From Duganella sp. SG902 (lineage in GTDB: Bacteria > Pseudomonadota > Gammaproteobacteria > Burkholderiales > Burkholderiaceae_D), in contig NZ_JABMJK010000006.1 in assembly GCF_013376005.1 (NCBI RefSeq), positions 310,001-374,000 of the forward strand: a DNA stretch of 64,000 nucleotides. The letters run 5' to 3'. The notes beneath the pieces were generated by a model. It saw only the letters and a list, made by a program, of their open reading frames with translations, ran no database searches and was not told where the DNA came from. Of this stretch, positions 1 to 8,606 are shown in pieces; positions within the stretch are counted from its first letter, which is position 1; every line of letters starts with the position of its first letter. The position numbers were made by a program, and so were the translations under genes.

Positions 1-365
1 TCGAACTCGCCGATGGTGTCGGTGCGGTCGGCCCGCACTTGCAGGCCGTGCGCGTACAGTTGGCCCTGCTGAGCGAAGTAGAACGCCATCAGTTTTTCGG
101 CGTACAGGCCGAGGCGGGAGTAATGCTTGTCACCCAACGCGGCTTGCAGCGGAGCGGGATCGCGCTCCAGCGCGGCCAGCCAGTCGGCGGCCAGCGGCGA
201 GGCCGGGCCGAGCGAGGCGATGCGGCCTTGCCACTGTGGCGCGGCCGCATCGAGCAAGTCCGGCGCGTCCAGCAGCCAGGCCAGCGCCCGCACGTGGGGA
301 TGGTTCAGCTGGGGCCAGCGGCTTTCAAACCAGGCTTGATAGCCGCCGGGCGGCCGCTCAGGCAT
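1..365 (-). CDS. DUF1853 family protein (3' end outside window)
   Basis: Only the first ~121 codons are in the window; the gene runs off the left edge. Translating the reverse complement from the ATG at 365 gives a start MPERPPGGYQAWFESRW followed by a stretch with VRALAWLLDAPDLLDA and APQWQGRIASLG, which I recognise as the N-terminus of the DUF1853 family (function unknown). The start codon overlaps the last eight bases of the uracil-DNA glycosylase-like gene, so it looks translationally coupled as the fourth gene of the tsaB-rimI-UDG operon. No function is assigned. The family call rests on recall of the N-terminal pattern only. Confidence 0.7.
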   Translation of the reverse strand, partial: MPERPPGGYQAWFESRWPQLNHPHVRALAWLLDAPDLLDAAAPQWQGRIASLGPASPLAADWLAALERDPAPLQAALGDKHYSRLGLYAEKLMAFYFAQQGQLYAHGLQVRADRTDTIGEF

Positions 366-1371
366 GGCTGGCTTTCGCCAGGCAGAGGTCGGCCCAGGCC
401 TTGGCCTTGTCTTCCGGTTTGCGCAGCAGGTCGTCCGGATGGTAGGTCGCCACCACCGGCAACTCCGCCGCGCCGTAGCGCATGACCTTGCCGCGCGCGG
501 CCGGGCCCATCATCAAGCCCCGGGCGGCGAACTGGCCGAAGGTGATGGCCATGGTGGCGCCGCTCAGCGCCAGCTCGCGGTCCAGGAATGGACGGCAGGC
601 GATGACTTCGTCGGCGGTCGGCATGCGGTCGGCGCCGTCTGGCGTCGACGGGCGGCATTTGACCACGTTGGTGACATAGACGTCGGACTCCGGCTGGAGT
701 TCGATCGCTTTCAGCATGTTGTTCAGCAATTGGCCAGCCTCGCCGGTGACGACTTCGCCAGCCTCGTCGTCGGCGCGCGACGGCAAGCCGCTGATGGCGA
801 TCCAGCGCGCACTCTGCGCGCCGCGACCGTTGACGGCATTGCGGCGCGTCTGACACAGCGCGCAGCGCGTGCAGCTGGCCACGGCGGCCTGCAGCGCTGT
901 CCAGTCCATGGCAGCGATCGCCGTGTCGCTGAGCGGCTCGGCAGGGGCCGGAGCGGTGGGCGGAGTGGCGGCGACTGGCGGCGCCGCCGGCGCGTCGTCG
1001 AACCATGCGGTCGACTCCTCGTCTGGCGCGGCGGCCGGCGCCTCCGCTGGCTGACGTGCGCTGGTGGCCGGCGCGGGACGGGTGGCGATGGCGGCAGGAC
1101 GGGCGGCAACTGGCGCCGGTGCAGGTGCCGGCGCTGGCGCATCGTCGAACCACGCGGTCGCATCATCGTCGGCTGGGGCTGCGGGCGCCGGCATTGGCAC
1201 GGGCGCCGCCGGCTGTGGCACGGGCGGCGGCGCCTGCTCCGGCAAGCCATCCGCCAGTGCCTGCACGGCCGTCACGAAGGCATCGCCCTCCTCCGCGCCA
1301 TGCCGCAATTTCCATTGCACGCCGATCCCCATCTCCTGCAGGAACACCTTATTCCGAGACAACTGACTCAT
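358..1371 (-). CDS. Family-4-like uracil-DNA glycosylase with HolD-like N-terminal peptide
   Basis: 337 aa in three parts. Residues 1-35 contain FLQEMGIGVQWKLR, which resembles the N-terminal clamp-loader-binding peptide of DNA polymerase III psi (HolD). Residues 45-148 are a Pro/Ala-rich linker with the motif TAWFDDAP twice (72-79 and 121-128). Residues 155-337 are a family-4 uracil-DNA glycosylase-like domain, with candidate 4Fe-4S cysteines C167, C170, C239 (VVKCRP) and C259 (ACRPFL), a GEAGQLLNNML segment and the C-terminal TYHPDDLLRKPEDK motif (H311). The usual GEAPG active-site loop is replaced by ISGLPSRADDE, so uracil excision is uncertain. Its start overlaps the rimI stop (ATGA). In E. 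coli holD lies next to rimI, so position and N-terminus agree. It may be a replisome-tethered repair protein or a psi analogue. Confidence 0.85.
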   Translation of the reverse strand: MSQLSRNKVFLQEMGIGVQWKLRHGAEEGDAFVTAVQALADGLPEQAPPPVPQPAAPVPMPAPAAPADDDATAWFDDAPAPAPAPAPVAARPAAIATRPAPATSARQPAEAPAAAPDEESTAWFDDAPAAPPVAATPPTAPAPAEPLSDTAIAAMDWTALQAAVASCTRCALCQTRRNAVNGRGAQSARWIAISGLPSRADDEAGEVVTGEAGQLLNNMLKAIELQPESDVYVTNVVKCRPSTPDGADRMPTADEVIACRPFLDRELALSGATMAITFGQFAARGLMMGPAARGKVMRYGAAELPVVATYHPDDLLRKPEDKAKAWADLCLAKASHA

Positions 1372-1841
1372 ATGCCAAACCGCATCACAATCGCGTCCTC
1401 ACGTTGCCCATTCGCCGCCGGGTAGTAGCCCCTGCGACGGCCAATCTGCTTGAATCCATAGCGCTCGTAAATCTCCAGCGCCCGCGTATTCGACGGCCGC
1501 ACCTCCAGCAGCACCGATTCCATGCCCAAGCCGCGCGAACAAGCCACCGCCTGGTTCAGCAAAAACCGTCCCAGGCCCTGGCCCTGCCTTTCGGCCGACA
1601 CGGCGACGTTCAGCAAATGCGCCTCGTCCACCACCGCCATCAGCAGGAAATATCCCAGCAAATCGCCATCGCGATCGCGCAGGATCCAGGCTTCGTAATT
1701 GCTGTTCAGCGAATCCTCGAAATTGGCCATGCTCCACGGATGCGGATAGACGCTCTGCTCCAGCGCAAACACATCGGGCAGATCGGACTTGCGCATCGGC
1801 TCGTAGTTGAGCCGCGCCAGATCCCATACCGGCGCCGTCAT
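1368..1841 (-). CDS. rimI: Ribosomal protein bS18-alanine N-acetyltransferase RimI
   Basis: 157 aa GNAT enzyme that acetylates the N-terminal alanine of ribosomal protein bS18 with acetyl-CoA. The acetyl-CoA-binding motif A is visible as VSAERQGQGLGRFLLNQA near residue 80, and the C-terminal half has NTRALEIYERYGFKQIG and RRRGYYP, both characteristic of RimI. Length is normal for the family (~150 aa). It overlaps tsaB upstream and the UDG-like gene downstream by four bases each (ATGA), so the three are translationally coupled. Linkage of tsaB and rimI is widespread in bacteria. Confidence 0.93.
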   Translation of the reverse strand: MTAPVWDLARLNYEPMRKSDLPDVFALEQSVYPHPWSMANFEDSLNSNYEAWILRDRDGDLLGYFLLMAVVDEAHLLNVAVSAERQGQGLGRFLLNQAVACSRGLGMESVLLEVRPSNTRALEIYERYGFKQIGRRRGYYPAANGQREDAIVMRFGI

Positions 1842-2530
1842 GCGCCGCCGTCCTTGTTGGCCGCCATCTCGCGACGCTCGGCCTGCGTGTAAGCGACCTT
1901 GTTACGCAGATACAGCGGTTGCGCGTCCGCCGCCGCGACCGTGTGGCCGGCCGCGAAGGCCACCGCCGCCAGCTGCGCGATCTGCTCCGCATGCGGCATC
2001 ACCTCGGCAAAGCCGCCGTCCGGGAACGCCTCGGCATAGGCCGACAAGCCATTGCCGCACGCCACCGGCGCGCCTTGCGGCAGCACCTCGGCCGGCGCCG
2101 ACAGCACCGGCGGCAGCACCGCCACCGGCTGGCCGTCCTCGAAACGATACTGCGCCCAATACACCTCGCCCATGCGCGCGTCCAGCACCACCAGCACCTC
2201 GGCGGCGCCGTGCCGTTGATGGCAGGCGAGCGCCATCGCATCCAGCGTGACCACCGGCACGGCCGGGATCTTGCCGCCGAACGCCAGCCCTTGCGCCACG
2301 CCGCAGGCGGTGCGCACGCCGGTGAACGAGCCCGGCCCGGAGCCATAGGCCACCGCATCGCAATCCTGCAGGCTGATGCCGGCCTCGGCCAGCAATTCTT
2401 GAAGCATCGGCAATACCGACTGGGAATGGGTGCGCACGCCGCTGGAGACGCGGCTGGTCAGGGCATCGCCGCGCAGCAGGGCACAGGAGGCGGTTTCGGA
2501 CGAGGTTTCAATGGCAAGAATATTAGGCAT
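1838..2530 (-). CDS. tsaB: tRNA threonylcarbamoyladenosine biosynthesis protein TsaB
   Basis: 230 aa, first gene of the minus-strand operon. TsaB is the ASKHA-fold partner of TsaD and TsaE in making t6A at position 37 of ANN-decoding tRNAs. Family marks are the N-terminal ILAIETSSETASCALL, the SQSVLPMLQELL segment and AYGSGPGSFTGVRTACGVAQGLA near residues 60-85. Like other TsaB proteins it has no metal-binding histidine pair, unlike TsaD. Length matches E. coli TsaB (231 aa). The promoter should lie in the 94-bp gap shared with the divergent thioredoxin-like gene. Confidence 0.95.
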   Translation of the reverse strand: MPNILAIETSSETASCALLRGDALTSRVSSGVRTHSQSVLPMLQELLAEAGISLQDCDAVAYGSGPGSFTGVRTACGVAQGLAFGGKIPAVPVVTLDAMALACHQRHGAAEVLVVLDARMGEVYWAQYRFEDGQPVAVLPPVLSAPAEVLPQGAPVACGNGLSAYAEAFPDGGFAEVMPHAEQIAQLAAVAFAAGHTVAAADAQPLYLRNKVAYTQAERREMAANKDGGA

Positions 2531-2624
2531 CCCGTATTTTAACCCGGCACGCCAGCAGGCGCGACCCCGCGCGGGGAGGTAAAATACCGCTTTAGCGCCG
2601 AGCGCGCTGTTTGCTATTCACCCT

Positions 2625-3050
2625 ATGGCTAGCCTGACCCTGAATTCCGAAAACCGCGAAGACGTCGCCGCCGCGCTGGCCGGCGAGCGCTGGATCGTCG
2701 CCTGCCTGTGCGCGGCCTGGTGCGGCACCTGCGCCAGCTACCGCGCCACCTTCGACGAGGTGGCCGAGCGCCATCCGGACAAATTCTTCGTCTGGATCGA
2801 CATCGAGGACCACGCCGACATCGTGGGCGACCTCGATGTCGAGAACTTCCCCACCCTGCTGATCCAGCACCACGAGCTGGTGGCCTTCTTCGGCACCATG
2901 CTGCCGGACGCCGGCATCGCCCACCGGCTGGTGCAGTCGACCGCGATGCAAAGCGACGAGGAACTGCAGGAACTCATCATCAACAACACCGAGCGCGCCC
3001 AGTGGCAGCGCGACTGCAACCTGCGCGCCCTGCTACGCGACGCCCTGTAA
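2625..3050 (+). CDS. Thioredoxin-fold protein with WCGTC active site
   Basis: 141 aa cytoplasmic thioredoxin-like protein without a signal peptide. The redox motif WCGTC follows the second beta strand (WIVACLCAAWCGTC, residues ~26-39), and the cis-proline loop is NFPTLLI. The central dipeptide is GT rather than the GP of TrxA, and an additional cysteine lies in CLCAAW just before the motif. The C-terminal ~50 residues are helical and charged. The gene diverges from tsaB, and its 3' end overlaps the convergent molybdenum hydroxylase gene by 18 bases. The substrate cannot be read from the sequence. Confidence 0.85.
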   Translation: MASLTLNSENREDVAAALAGERWIVACLCAAWCGTCASYRATFDEVAERHPDKFFVWIDIEDHADIVGDLDVENFPTLLIQHHELVAFFGTMLPDAGIAHRLVQSTAMQSDEELQELIINNTERAQWQRDCNLRALLRDAL

Positions 3051-5318
3051 CGTCAGCGGCAAACTGCGCAGGCGCTTGCCGGTCAGCTTGAACACCGCGT
3101 TGGCCACGGCCGGCGCGACCGGCGGCGTGGCCGGTTCGCCCATGCCCTCGGGATGCTCGGCGCTGGGCAGGATGACGGTCTCCACCTCCGGCGCCTGGTT
3201 CAGGCGCACCACCGGGTAATCGTGGAAGTTGGATTGTTCGACCTTGCCATCCTTGATGGTGACCGCGCCGAACAGCGCCGCCGACAAGCCGAACACCACG
3301 CCCGATTCGGCCTGCTGGGCGATGATGTTCGGGTTCACCGCCAGCCCGCAATCGATCGCGCACACCACGCGGTGCACGCGGATCTCCGTGCCCTCGACCG
3401 ACACTTCCGCCACCTGCGCGACGATGGTGCCGAACGACTGGTGCAGCGCCACGCCGTGCGCGCGCCCCTCGGGCGCCGTGCCGGCCTTGGCCACCGCCGC
3501 ATTCAGCACCGCCAGGTGGCGCGGGTGCTGGGCCAGCAGCTCGCGCCGGAACGCCACGCTGTCCTTGCCCGCCGCGTGCGCCAACTCGTCGATGAAGCTC
3601 TCCTTGAAGAAGGCGTTGTGCGAATGCCCCACCGAACGCCAGTAGCCGATCGGCACCGCGCTGTCCACGATCACGTGGCGGATGCGCTGGTTGGGGAAGT
3701 GGTACTGCATATCGAACTCGCCCTCGGCGGTGGTCTTGTCCGGACCTCCCGGCGGCAGGCCGAGATTGCGCTTGAAGAACTGATGGGAGATCGAGCCGCT
3801 GGCCGACTTGTTGTCGTAGCCCAGCACATTGCCCTTGGCGTCCAGCGTGGCGCTGAAGCGCGCCAGCGCCGCCGGGCGATACACGTCGTGCGTGGTGTCG
3901 TCCTCGCGGCTCCAGATCAGCTGCACCGGGTGGCCGTCCGCCTGCCTGGCGACGGCCACGGCCTGCGCCACCATGTCCACGTCCAGCCTGCGGCCAAAGC
4001 CGCCGCCAAGCATGGTCACGGTCAGCACCACGTTGTCGGTGGAGACCCCGCCCACCTTGGCCGCCACCTCCACCGCGAAGCCCGGCGACTGGGTCGGCGC
4101 CCACACATGCACCTTACCGTCCTTGACCTGCGCGGTGCAGTTGACCGGCTCCATGGCCGCATGCGCCAGAAACGGCGCGCGGTACTCGGCCCGCACAGTC
4201 TTGGCCACACCGGCGGCCTTGCCTTCCACCGCGTCCATGTCGCCGGCCTTGTAGTAGGCGTAGCCGTCTTCCTTGTCCAGTTTCGCCGCGAAGTCGGCGT
4301 AAATGGCGGCGCTGGACAGCGCGGCCTGCGGGCCGTCGTTCCACTTGACGTCCAGCGCCAGCGCCGCCTGCTTCGCCTGCCAGTAGCTGCGCGCGATCAC
4401 GGCGACGCCCGCGCCGGCGCCGGTCCTCTCCGGCAGCGCGCCATCGTAATTCACCACCTTGACCACGCCCGGCATCTTGAGCACGGCGGCGCTGTCGACG
4501 CTCGCCACCGTGCCGCCGATCACCGGCGACATGCGCACGGCCGCGTACAGCATGCCCGGCGGACGCGCGTCGATGCCGAAGATGGCCGTGCCATTGACCT
4601 TGGACGGCGTGTCGCGGCGCGGCTGCGGGCGGCCGATCAACTTGAATTCCCGCAGCGACTTGAGGCGCACCTCGCCCGGCTTGGCATCGACCGCCTTGGC
4701 GGCCAGCGCGCCGTAGGCCAGCTTGCGGCCGTCGGCATGCAGGACGTGGCCGTCTGCGGTGCGCAGCCCCCCGGCATCCGTCTTCCACTCGGCGGCGGCG
4801 GCGGCCACCAGCATGGCGCGCGCGGTGGCGCCGGCTTCGCGCATCGGCTCCCACGCATCCTTGATGCTGGACGAGCCGCCGGTGATGATCAGCCCCAGTT
4901 CGCGCGCCACCTTGCCGACCACCCAGCTGACGCTGGATTTCAAGCGTCCGGTATCGTCGGGATGGAACGGCAGCCCGTCCTTGAGCATGGCGATATTGCC
5001 GAAGATCTTATCGTTCGGCGCCTGCACCAGCCGCACGGCGGACAGCGGCACGTCCATCTCCTCCGCCACCAGCATCGGCAAGGCGGTGTATACGCCCTGC
5101 CCCATCTCGCTGCGCGGCATGGCCACGCTGACGGTGCCGTCCTTGTCGATGCCCACCCAGCCGTTCAGCGCGACGCTGTCGCCGCCGAGCGGCAGCGGGT
5201 GTGATCCGTTCAGGCGCTGGCGCGGCGGCGTCACGCCCCAGCCCACCACCAGCGCCCCCGTTACCGCCAGGCCGCCCAAGATAAAGCGGCGCCGCCCTTT
5301 GCTCTTCGCTCCCTGCAT
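3033..5318 (-). CDS. Xanthine dehydrogenase-family molybdopterin subunit (IorB-like, orphan)
   Basis: 761 aa large subunit of a molybdenum hydroxylase, most like the beta subunit of isoquinoline 1-oxidoreductase (IorB). The N-terminus RRRFILGGLAVTGALVVGWG is a twin-arginine signal with a hydrophobic core, so export to the periplasm with cofactor inserted is expected. Molybdopterin-binding regions are seen as GGGFGRRLDVDMVAQA (around residue 430) and MEPVNCTAQV, and the C-terminus has the family ending RLRSLPLT. No [2Fe-2S] IorA-type subunit or cytochrome c partner lies beside it, so the electron-acceptor subunit must be elsewhere. The physiological substrate is unknown; aldehydes or N-heterocycles are usual for the family. 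Confidence 0.88.
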   Translation of the reverse strand: MQGAKSKGRRRFILGGLAVTGALVVGWGVTPPRQRLNGSHPLPLGGDSVALNGWVGIDKDGTVSVAMPRSEMGQGVYTALPMLVAEEMDVPLSAVRLVQAPNDKIFGNIAMLKDGLPFHPDDTGRLKSSVSWVVGKVARELGLIITGGSSSIKDAWEPMREAGATARAMLVAAAAAEWKTDAGGLRTADGHVLHADGRKLAYGALAAKAVDAKPGEVRLKSLREFKLIGRPQPRRDTPSKVNGTAIFGIDARPPGMLYAAVRMSPVIGGTVASVDSAAVLKMPGVVKVVNYDGALPERTGAGAGVAVIARSYWQAKQAALALDVKWNDGPQAALSSAAIYADFAAKLDKEDGYAYYKAGDMDAVEGKAAGVAKTVRAEYRAPFLAHAAMEPVNCTAQVKDGKVHVWAPTQSPGFAVEVAAKVGGVSTDNVVLTVTMLGGGFGRRLDVDMVAQAVAVARQADGHPVQLIWSREDDTTHDVYRPAALARFSATLDAKGNVLGYDNKSASGSISHQFFKRNLGLPPGGPDKTTAEGEFDMQYHFPNQRIRHVIVDSAVPIGYWRSVGHSHNAFFKESFIDELAHAAGKDSVAFRRELLAQHPRHLAVLNAAVAKAGTAPEGRAHGVALHQSFGTIVAQVAEVSVEGTEIRVHRVVCAIDCGLAVNPNIIAQQAESGVVFGLSAALFGAVTIKDGKVEQSNFHDYPVVRLNQAPEVETVILPSAEHPEGMGEPATPPVAPAVANAVFKLTGKRLRSLPLTLQGVA

Positions 5319-5341
5319 GAAAGGCCTCCCGTGCCCAGATA

Positions 5342-8300
5342 TTATTTTTGCCAGCGGGTGAGCATATCATCCGCCGCCAGCGGCCTGCTGTAGAAGTAGC
5401 CCTGCGCCAGGTTGCAGCCATGGCGCAGCAGGAAGGCCGCCTGCTCCTCGGTCTCCACGCCCTCCGCGATCACCGACAGGTTCATGCTCTTGCCCAGCTG
5501 GATGATCGCGATCGCGATCGCCTCGTCATTGACGTCGGTCGAGATGTCCTTGATGAAGGAGCGGTCGATCTTCAGCGTCTGCACCGGCAACTGCTTGAGG
5601 TAGGCCAGCGAGGAGTAGCCGGTGCCGAAATCGTCGATCGCCAGCGCCACGCCGATCGAGTGCAGGTCGTTGATGAAGACCATGGCGTCGCCGGTGTTCA
5701 TGATCACCGACTCGGTCACCTCCAGCTGCAGGCGCTGCGGCTCCAGGCCCGTGTCGCGCAGGATGTCGGCCACCATGTTGACGATGGAGCCGCGCTCGAA
5801 CTGCTTGGCCGAGAGGTTGACCGCGATCTTCGGCACATGCAGGCCGGCCTCCTGCCAGCGCACCATCTGGCGGCAGGCCTCGTGCAGCACCCATTTGCCC
5901 AGCTGGTTGATGAAGCCCGTGTCCTCGGCCAGCGGGATGAAGCGGATCGGCGGAATCAGGCCCAGTTCCGGATGGTTCCAGCGCACCAGCGCCTCCACCC
6001 CGATCAGGCGGCCGGTGTCGATCTCCACCTGCGGCTGGTAGTTGAGGAAGATCTCTTCCTTCTCGATCGAGCGGCGCAGGAAGGTCTCCAGCCGCAGGCG
6101 CTCGACGCCCTCGCCGGTCATCGACGGCGCGTAGAAGCTGAAGCCATTGCGGCCGCGCGCCTTGGCCTGGTACATGGCCACGTCGGCGTTACGGATCAGC
6201 ATATTCAGATCGGAGGCGTCGTCCGGGAACAGCGAGATGCCGACGCTGCACGTCACGAACAACTCGTGGCCGGCCACCATGAACGGTTCCTCGAACATCT
6301 GCACCAGCTTTTCCGCCACCTGGCTGGCGCCGTACTGGTTGTCGATATTCTCCAGCAGGACGATGAATTCGTCGCCGCCCAGGCGCGCCAGCGTGTCGCC
6401 TTCGCGCAGGCGGTCCTGCAGCGCCTTGGCCACCTGCTTGAGCAGCTCGTCGCCGATGTGGTGGCCCAGCGTGTCGTTGACGTTCTTGAAGCGGTCAAGA
6501 TCGATGAACAGCAGCGCCAGTTGTTCGCCCTCGCGCGAGGCGCGCTGCAAGGCGTGCTGCAGGCGGTCGTGGAACAGCAGGCGGTTCGGCAGCGCGGTCA
6601 GCGGATCGTGGTGCGCCAGGTGGTCCAGCTTCTCCTGCGACTCCTTGGCCTTGGTGATGTCGCTGAACACGCCGACATAGTGAGTCGCCTCGCCGCGCGT
6701 ATCGCGCACCGCGCTCACGGTCAGGAACTCCAGATACAGCTCGCCGTTCTTGCGCTTGTTCCACAGCTCGCCGCGCCAGAAGCCCTTCGCCAGCTGCTCC
6801 TGCCACATCTCTTCGTAGAAGGCGGCGTCGTGCCGGCCGGAACGCGTCAGCGTGCGGTCCTTGCCGAGCGCCTCGGCCTCGGTGTAGCCGGTGATCAGCG
6901 TGAAGGCCGGATTGACCGCCACGATGGTGCCCTGCGCGTCCAGCACCACCACGCCGTCGGCGATGTGCTCGATGACGGTGGCCGACAGGCGCAGCTTCTC
7001 TTCCGCTTCCTTGCGCTCGGTGATGTCGGCGAACACCCAGATGCTGCCCTCGTTGGCGCGGTTGTGGTCGAGCGCATAGCCGCTGACCAGGCACCAGAAC
7101 ACGCTGCCGTCCTTGCGGCGGTACTGGCGCTCCTCGCTGAAGTAGTCGCCATGCGACAGCGAGGGGTACTGGCGCGCGCCGGACGACTCGAAGTCGAACT
7201 TGTCCAGGAACAGGATGGAGGTCGAGGCGCCGGTCATGGCGCCCGGCTCGTAGCCGAACAATTCCTCGCAGCGGCGGTTGACCGAGACGATGGAACGGTG
7301 GCGCACGAACATCACGCCGAACATCACGTTGTCCAGAATCGCGCTTTGCTCCGCCAGCAGCGCCTCGATGCGCATTTCATTGTGCTTGCGCTGGCTGATG
7401 TCGGAGATGATGCCGTCCACCCACGGCGCGTCGCGGTCGCCGTCGGGCAGCTGCGGCTGGCCGTTTTCCTGCACCCAGCGCTCGGCGCCCGAGGCGTCCA
7501 GGATGCGGTATTCGATTGCGTAGGGCTGGCCGTCGCGGATGGCCTGGCCGATCACGCGGCGCTGCTTCTTGCGGTCCTCCGGCGCGATCAGGTTGGTCCA
7601 GGAATGGGTGGTGCTGCGCATGAACTGCGCCGCCGAGTAGCCGGAGATGTCCTCGATGGCGTCGGACACGAAGTCGATCGGGCCGTCCGGGCGGAAGCGG
7701 AACACCGCGCCCGGCACCTGGGTCACGATGGTGCGGAAGCGCTCCTCGCGCTGGCCGATGTCCTCGAACAGGCGCTTGATCGCCACCCGCATCTGCTCCA
7801 GCTGCTGCGCCAAGCGGCCCAGCTCATCGCTGCCGGTGACGTCCAGGCGGGTTTCGAAATCGCCGCGCGACAGGCGGTCCGAGAAGCGCATCAGCTTGCG
7901 CAAGGGCTTGATCAGGCGAGCGTTCAGGAACAGCACGATCAGCAGCAGCGACACCATCAGCTGCGCCGCCAGCACGAACACATAGGACAGCTGCTTCTCG
8001 CGCAGCTCCTGCTGGCTGCGGGCGTCGTCCATCTCCACCATGATGCGGCCGATGCGCTCGCCGCGCACCAGGATCTCGCGCTCGGCGCGGTAGACGTTGC
8101 CGCTGGCCACGCGCGGCGAGCGCACGTGCATGAACTGGGTGTCGGCCTGGCCCACCACCTGCACCTGCAGCACCGAGCGGTCGCGCATCACCGACTCGAC
8201 CAGCGAATGGGCCGACTCGGCGTTCATATTCCACAGCGATTCCTGCATGCCCAGCGCCAGGATGTCGGCATTGCGCTGCAGCGACTCATTCAGGGCGACG

Positions 8301-8461
8301 CGCGCCGACTGCTGCTCGTGCACGCCGATCAGCAGATAGCTGCCGATGATGGCGGGAATCACCAGCCCGCCAAACACCACCAGCAGCAGCGCGCCATAGA
8401 TGGACAGACCGTACAACGCGCTCAGGCGGGCGCGCACTCGCTTATAAAGAGCACTAGTCAT
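5342..8461 (-). CDS. Membrane PAS-GGDEF-EAL cyclic-di-GMP protein
   Basis: 1039 aa. Layout: membrane segment ~18-46, periplasmic sensor ~47-160, second membrane segment ~165-187, HAMP-like linker to ~240, three PAS/PAC repeats ~245-620, GGDEF ~625-785, EAL ~795-1035. The GGDEF motif is intact (LGGDEF) and is preceded at the canonical five-residue spacing by an RxxD inhibitory site (REGD). EAL-domain catalytic elements are present: EALVRW, VNLSAKQF, EVTES, DDFGTGYSS, LKIDRSF and AEGVET. Both synthesis and hydrolysis of c-di-GMP are therefore possible, with the periplasmic and PAS inputs deciding the balance. It appears monocistronic. Confidence 0.95.
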   Translation of the reverse strand: MTSALYKRVRARLSALYGLSIYGALLLVVFGGLVIPAIIGSYLLIGVHEQQSARVALNESLQRNADILALGMQESLWNMNAESAHSLVESVMRDRSVLQVQVVGQADTQFMHVRSPRVASGNVYRAEREILVRGERIGRIMVEMDDARSQQELREKQLSYVFVLAAQLMVSLLLIVLFLNARLIKPLRKLMRFSDRLSRGDFETRLDVTGSDELGRLAQQLEQMRVAIKRLFEDIGQREERFRTIVTQVPGAVFRFRPDGPIDFVSDAIEDISGYSAAQFMRSTTHSWTNLIAPEDRKKQRRVIGQAIRDGQPYAIEYRILDASGAERWVQENGQPQLPDGDRDAPWVDGIISDISQRKHNEMRIEALLAEQSAILDNVMFGVMFVRHRSIVSVNRRCEELFGYEPGAMTGASTSILFLDKFDFESSGARQYPSLSHGDYFSEERQYRRKDGSVFWCLVSGYALDHNRANEGSIWVFADITERKEAEEKLRLSATVIEHIADGVVVLDAQGTIVAVNPAFTLITGYTEAEALGKDRTLTRSGRHDAAFYEEMWQEQLAKGFWRGELWNKRKNGELYLEFLTVSAVRDTRGEATHYVGVFSDITKAKESQEKLDHLAHHDPLTALPNRLLFHDRLQHALQRASREGEQLALLFIDLDRFKNVNDTLGHHIGDELLKQVAKALQDRLREGDTLARLGGDEFIVLLENIDNQYGASQVAEKLVQMFEEPFMVAGHELFVTCSVGISLFPDDASDLNMLIRNADVAMYQAKARGRNGFSFYAPSMTGEGVERLRLETFLRRSIEKEEIFLNYQPQVEIDTGRLIGVEALVRWNHPELGLIPPIRFIPLAEDTGFINQLGKWVLHEACRQMVRWQEAGLHVPKIAVNLSAKQFERGSIVNMVADILRDTGLEPQRLQLEVTESVIMNTGDAMVFINDLHSIGVALAIDDFGTGYSSLAYLKQLPVQTLKIDRSFIKDISTDVNDEAIAIAIIQLGKSMNLSVIAEGVETEEQAAFLLRHGCNLAQGYFYSRPLAADDMLTRWQK

Positions 8462-8544
8462 GCACCAGCAGCGTAATAATAAATTGGCATCATCGGTCTG
8501 AAATAGTTACTTGCTAGGAATTATGCCCGGAAAAAGTACCGGCG

Positions 8545-8574
8545 TGAGCAAAAATCCGCCAGCCGCGCTATGAT
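8545..8574 (+). promoter_or_regulatory. Candidate sigma-70 promoter of the DUF1993 gene
   Basis: A good -10 box TATGAT (8569-8574) lies 18 bases after a weak -35 match TGAGCA (8545-8550). It sits 33 bases before the DUF1993 start, which has an AGGA ribosome-binding site. Moderate support only. Confidence 0.4.
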
Positions 8575-8606
8575 CGCGACTCTTTTTCCCACACATAGGA
8601 ATCGCC

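Noticed and set aside
3153-5204. 683-aa plus-strand frame opposite the IorB-like gene
   Set aside because: Shadow ORF with His/Arg-rich composition and no motif.
5348-8476. 1042-aa open frame on the plus strand antisense to the GGDEF/EAL gene
   Set aside because: High GC leaves the antisense frame open; the translation is His/Arg/Ala-rich without domain motifs, while the minus-strand protein has full catalytic motifs.
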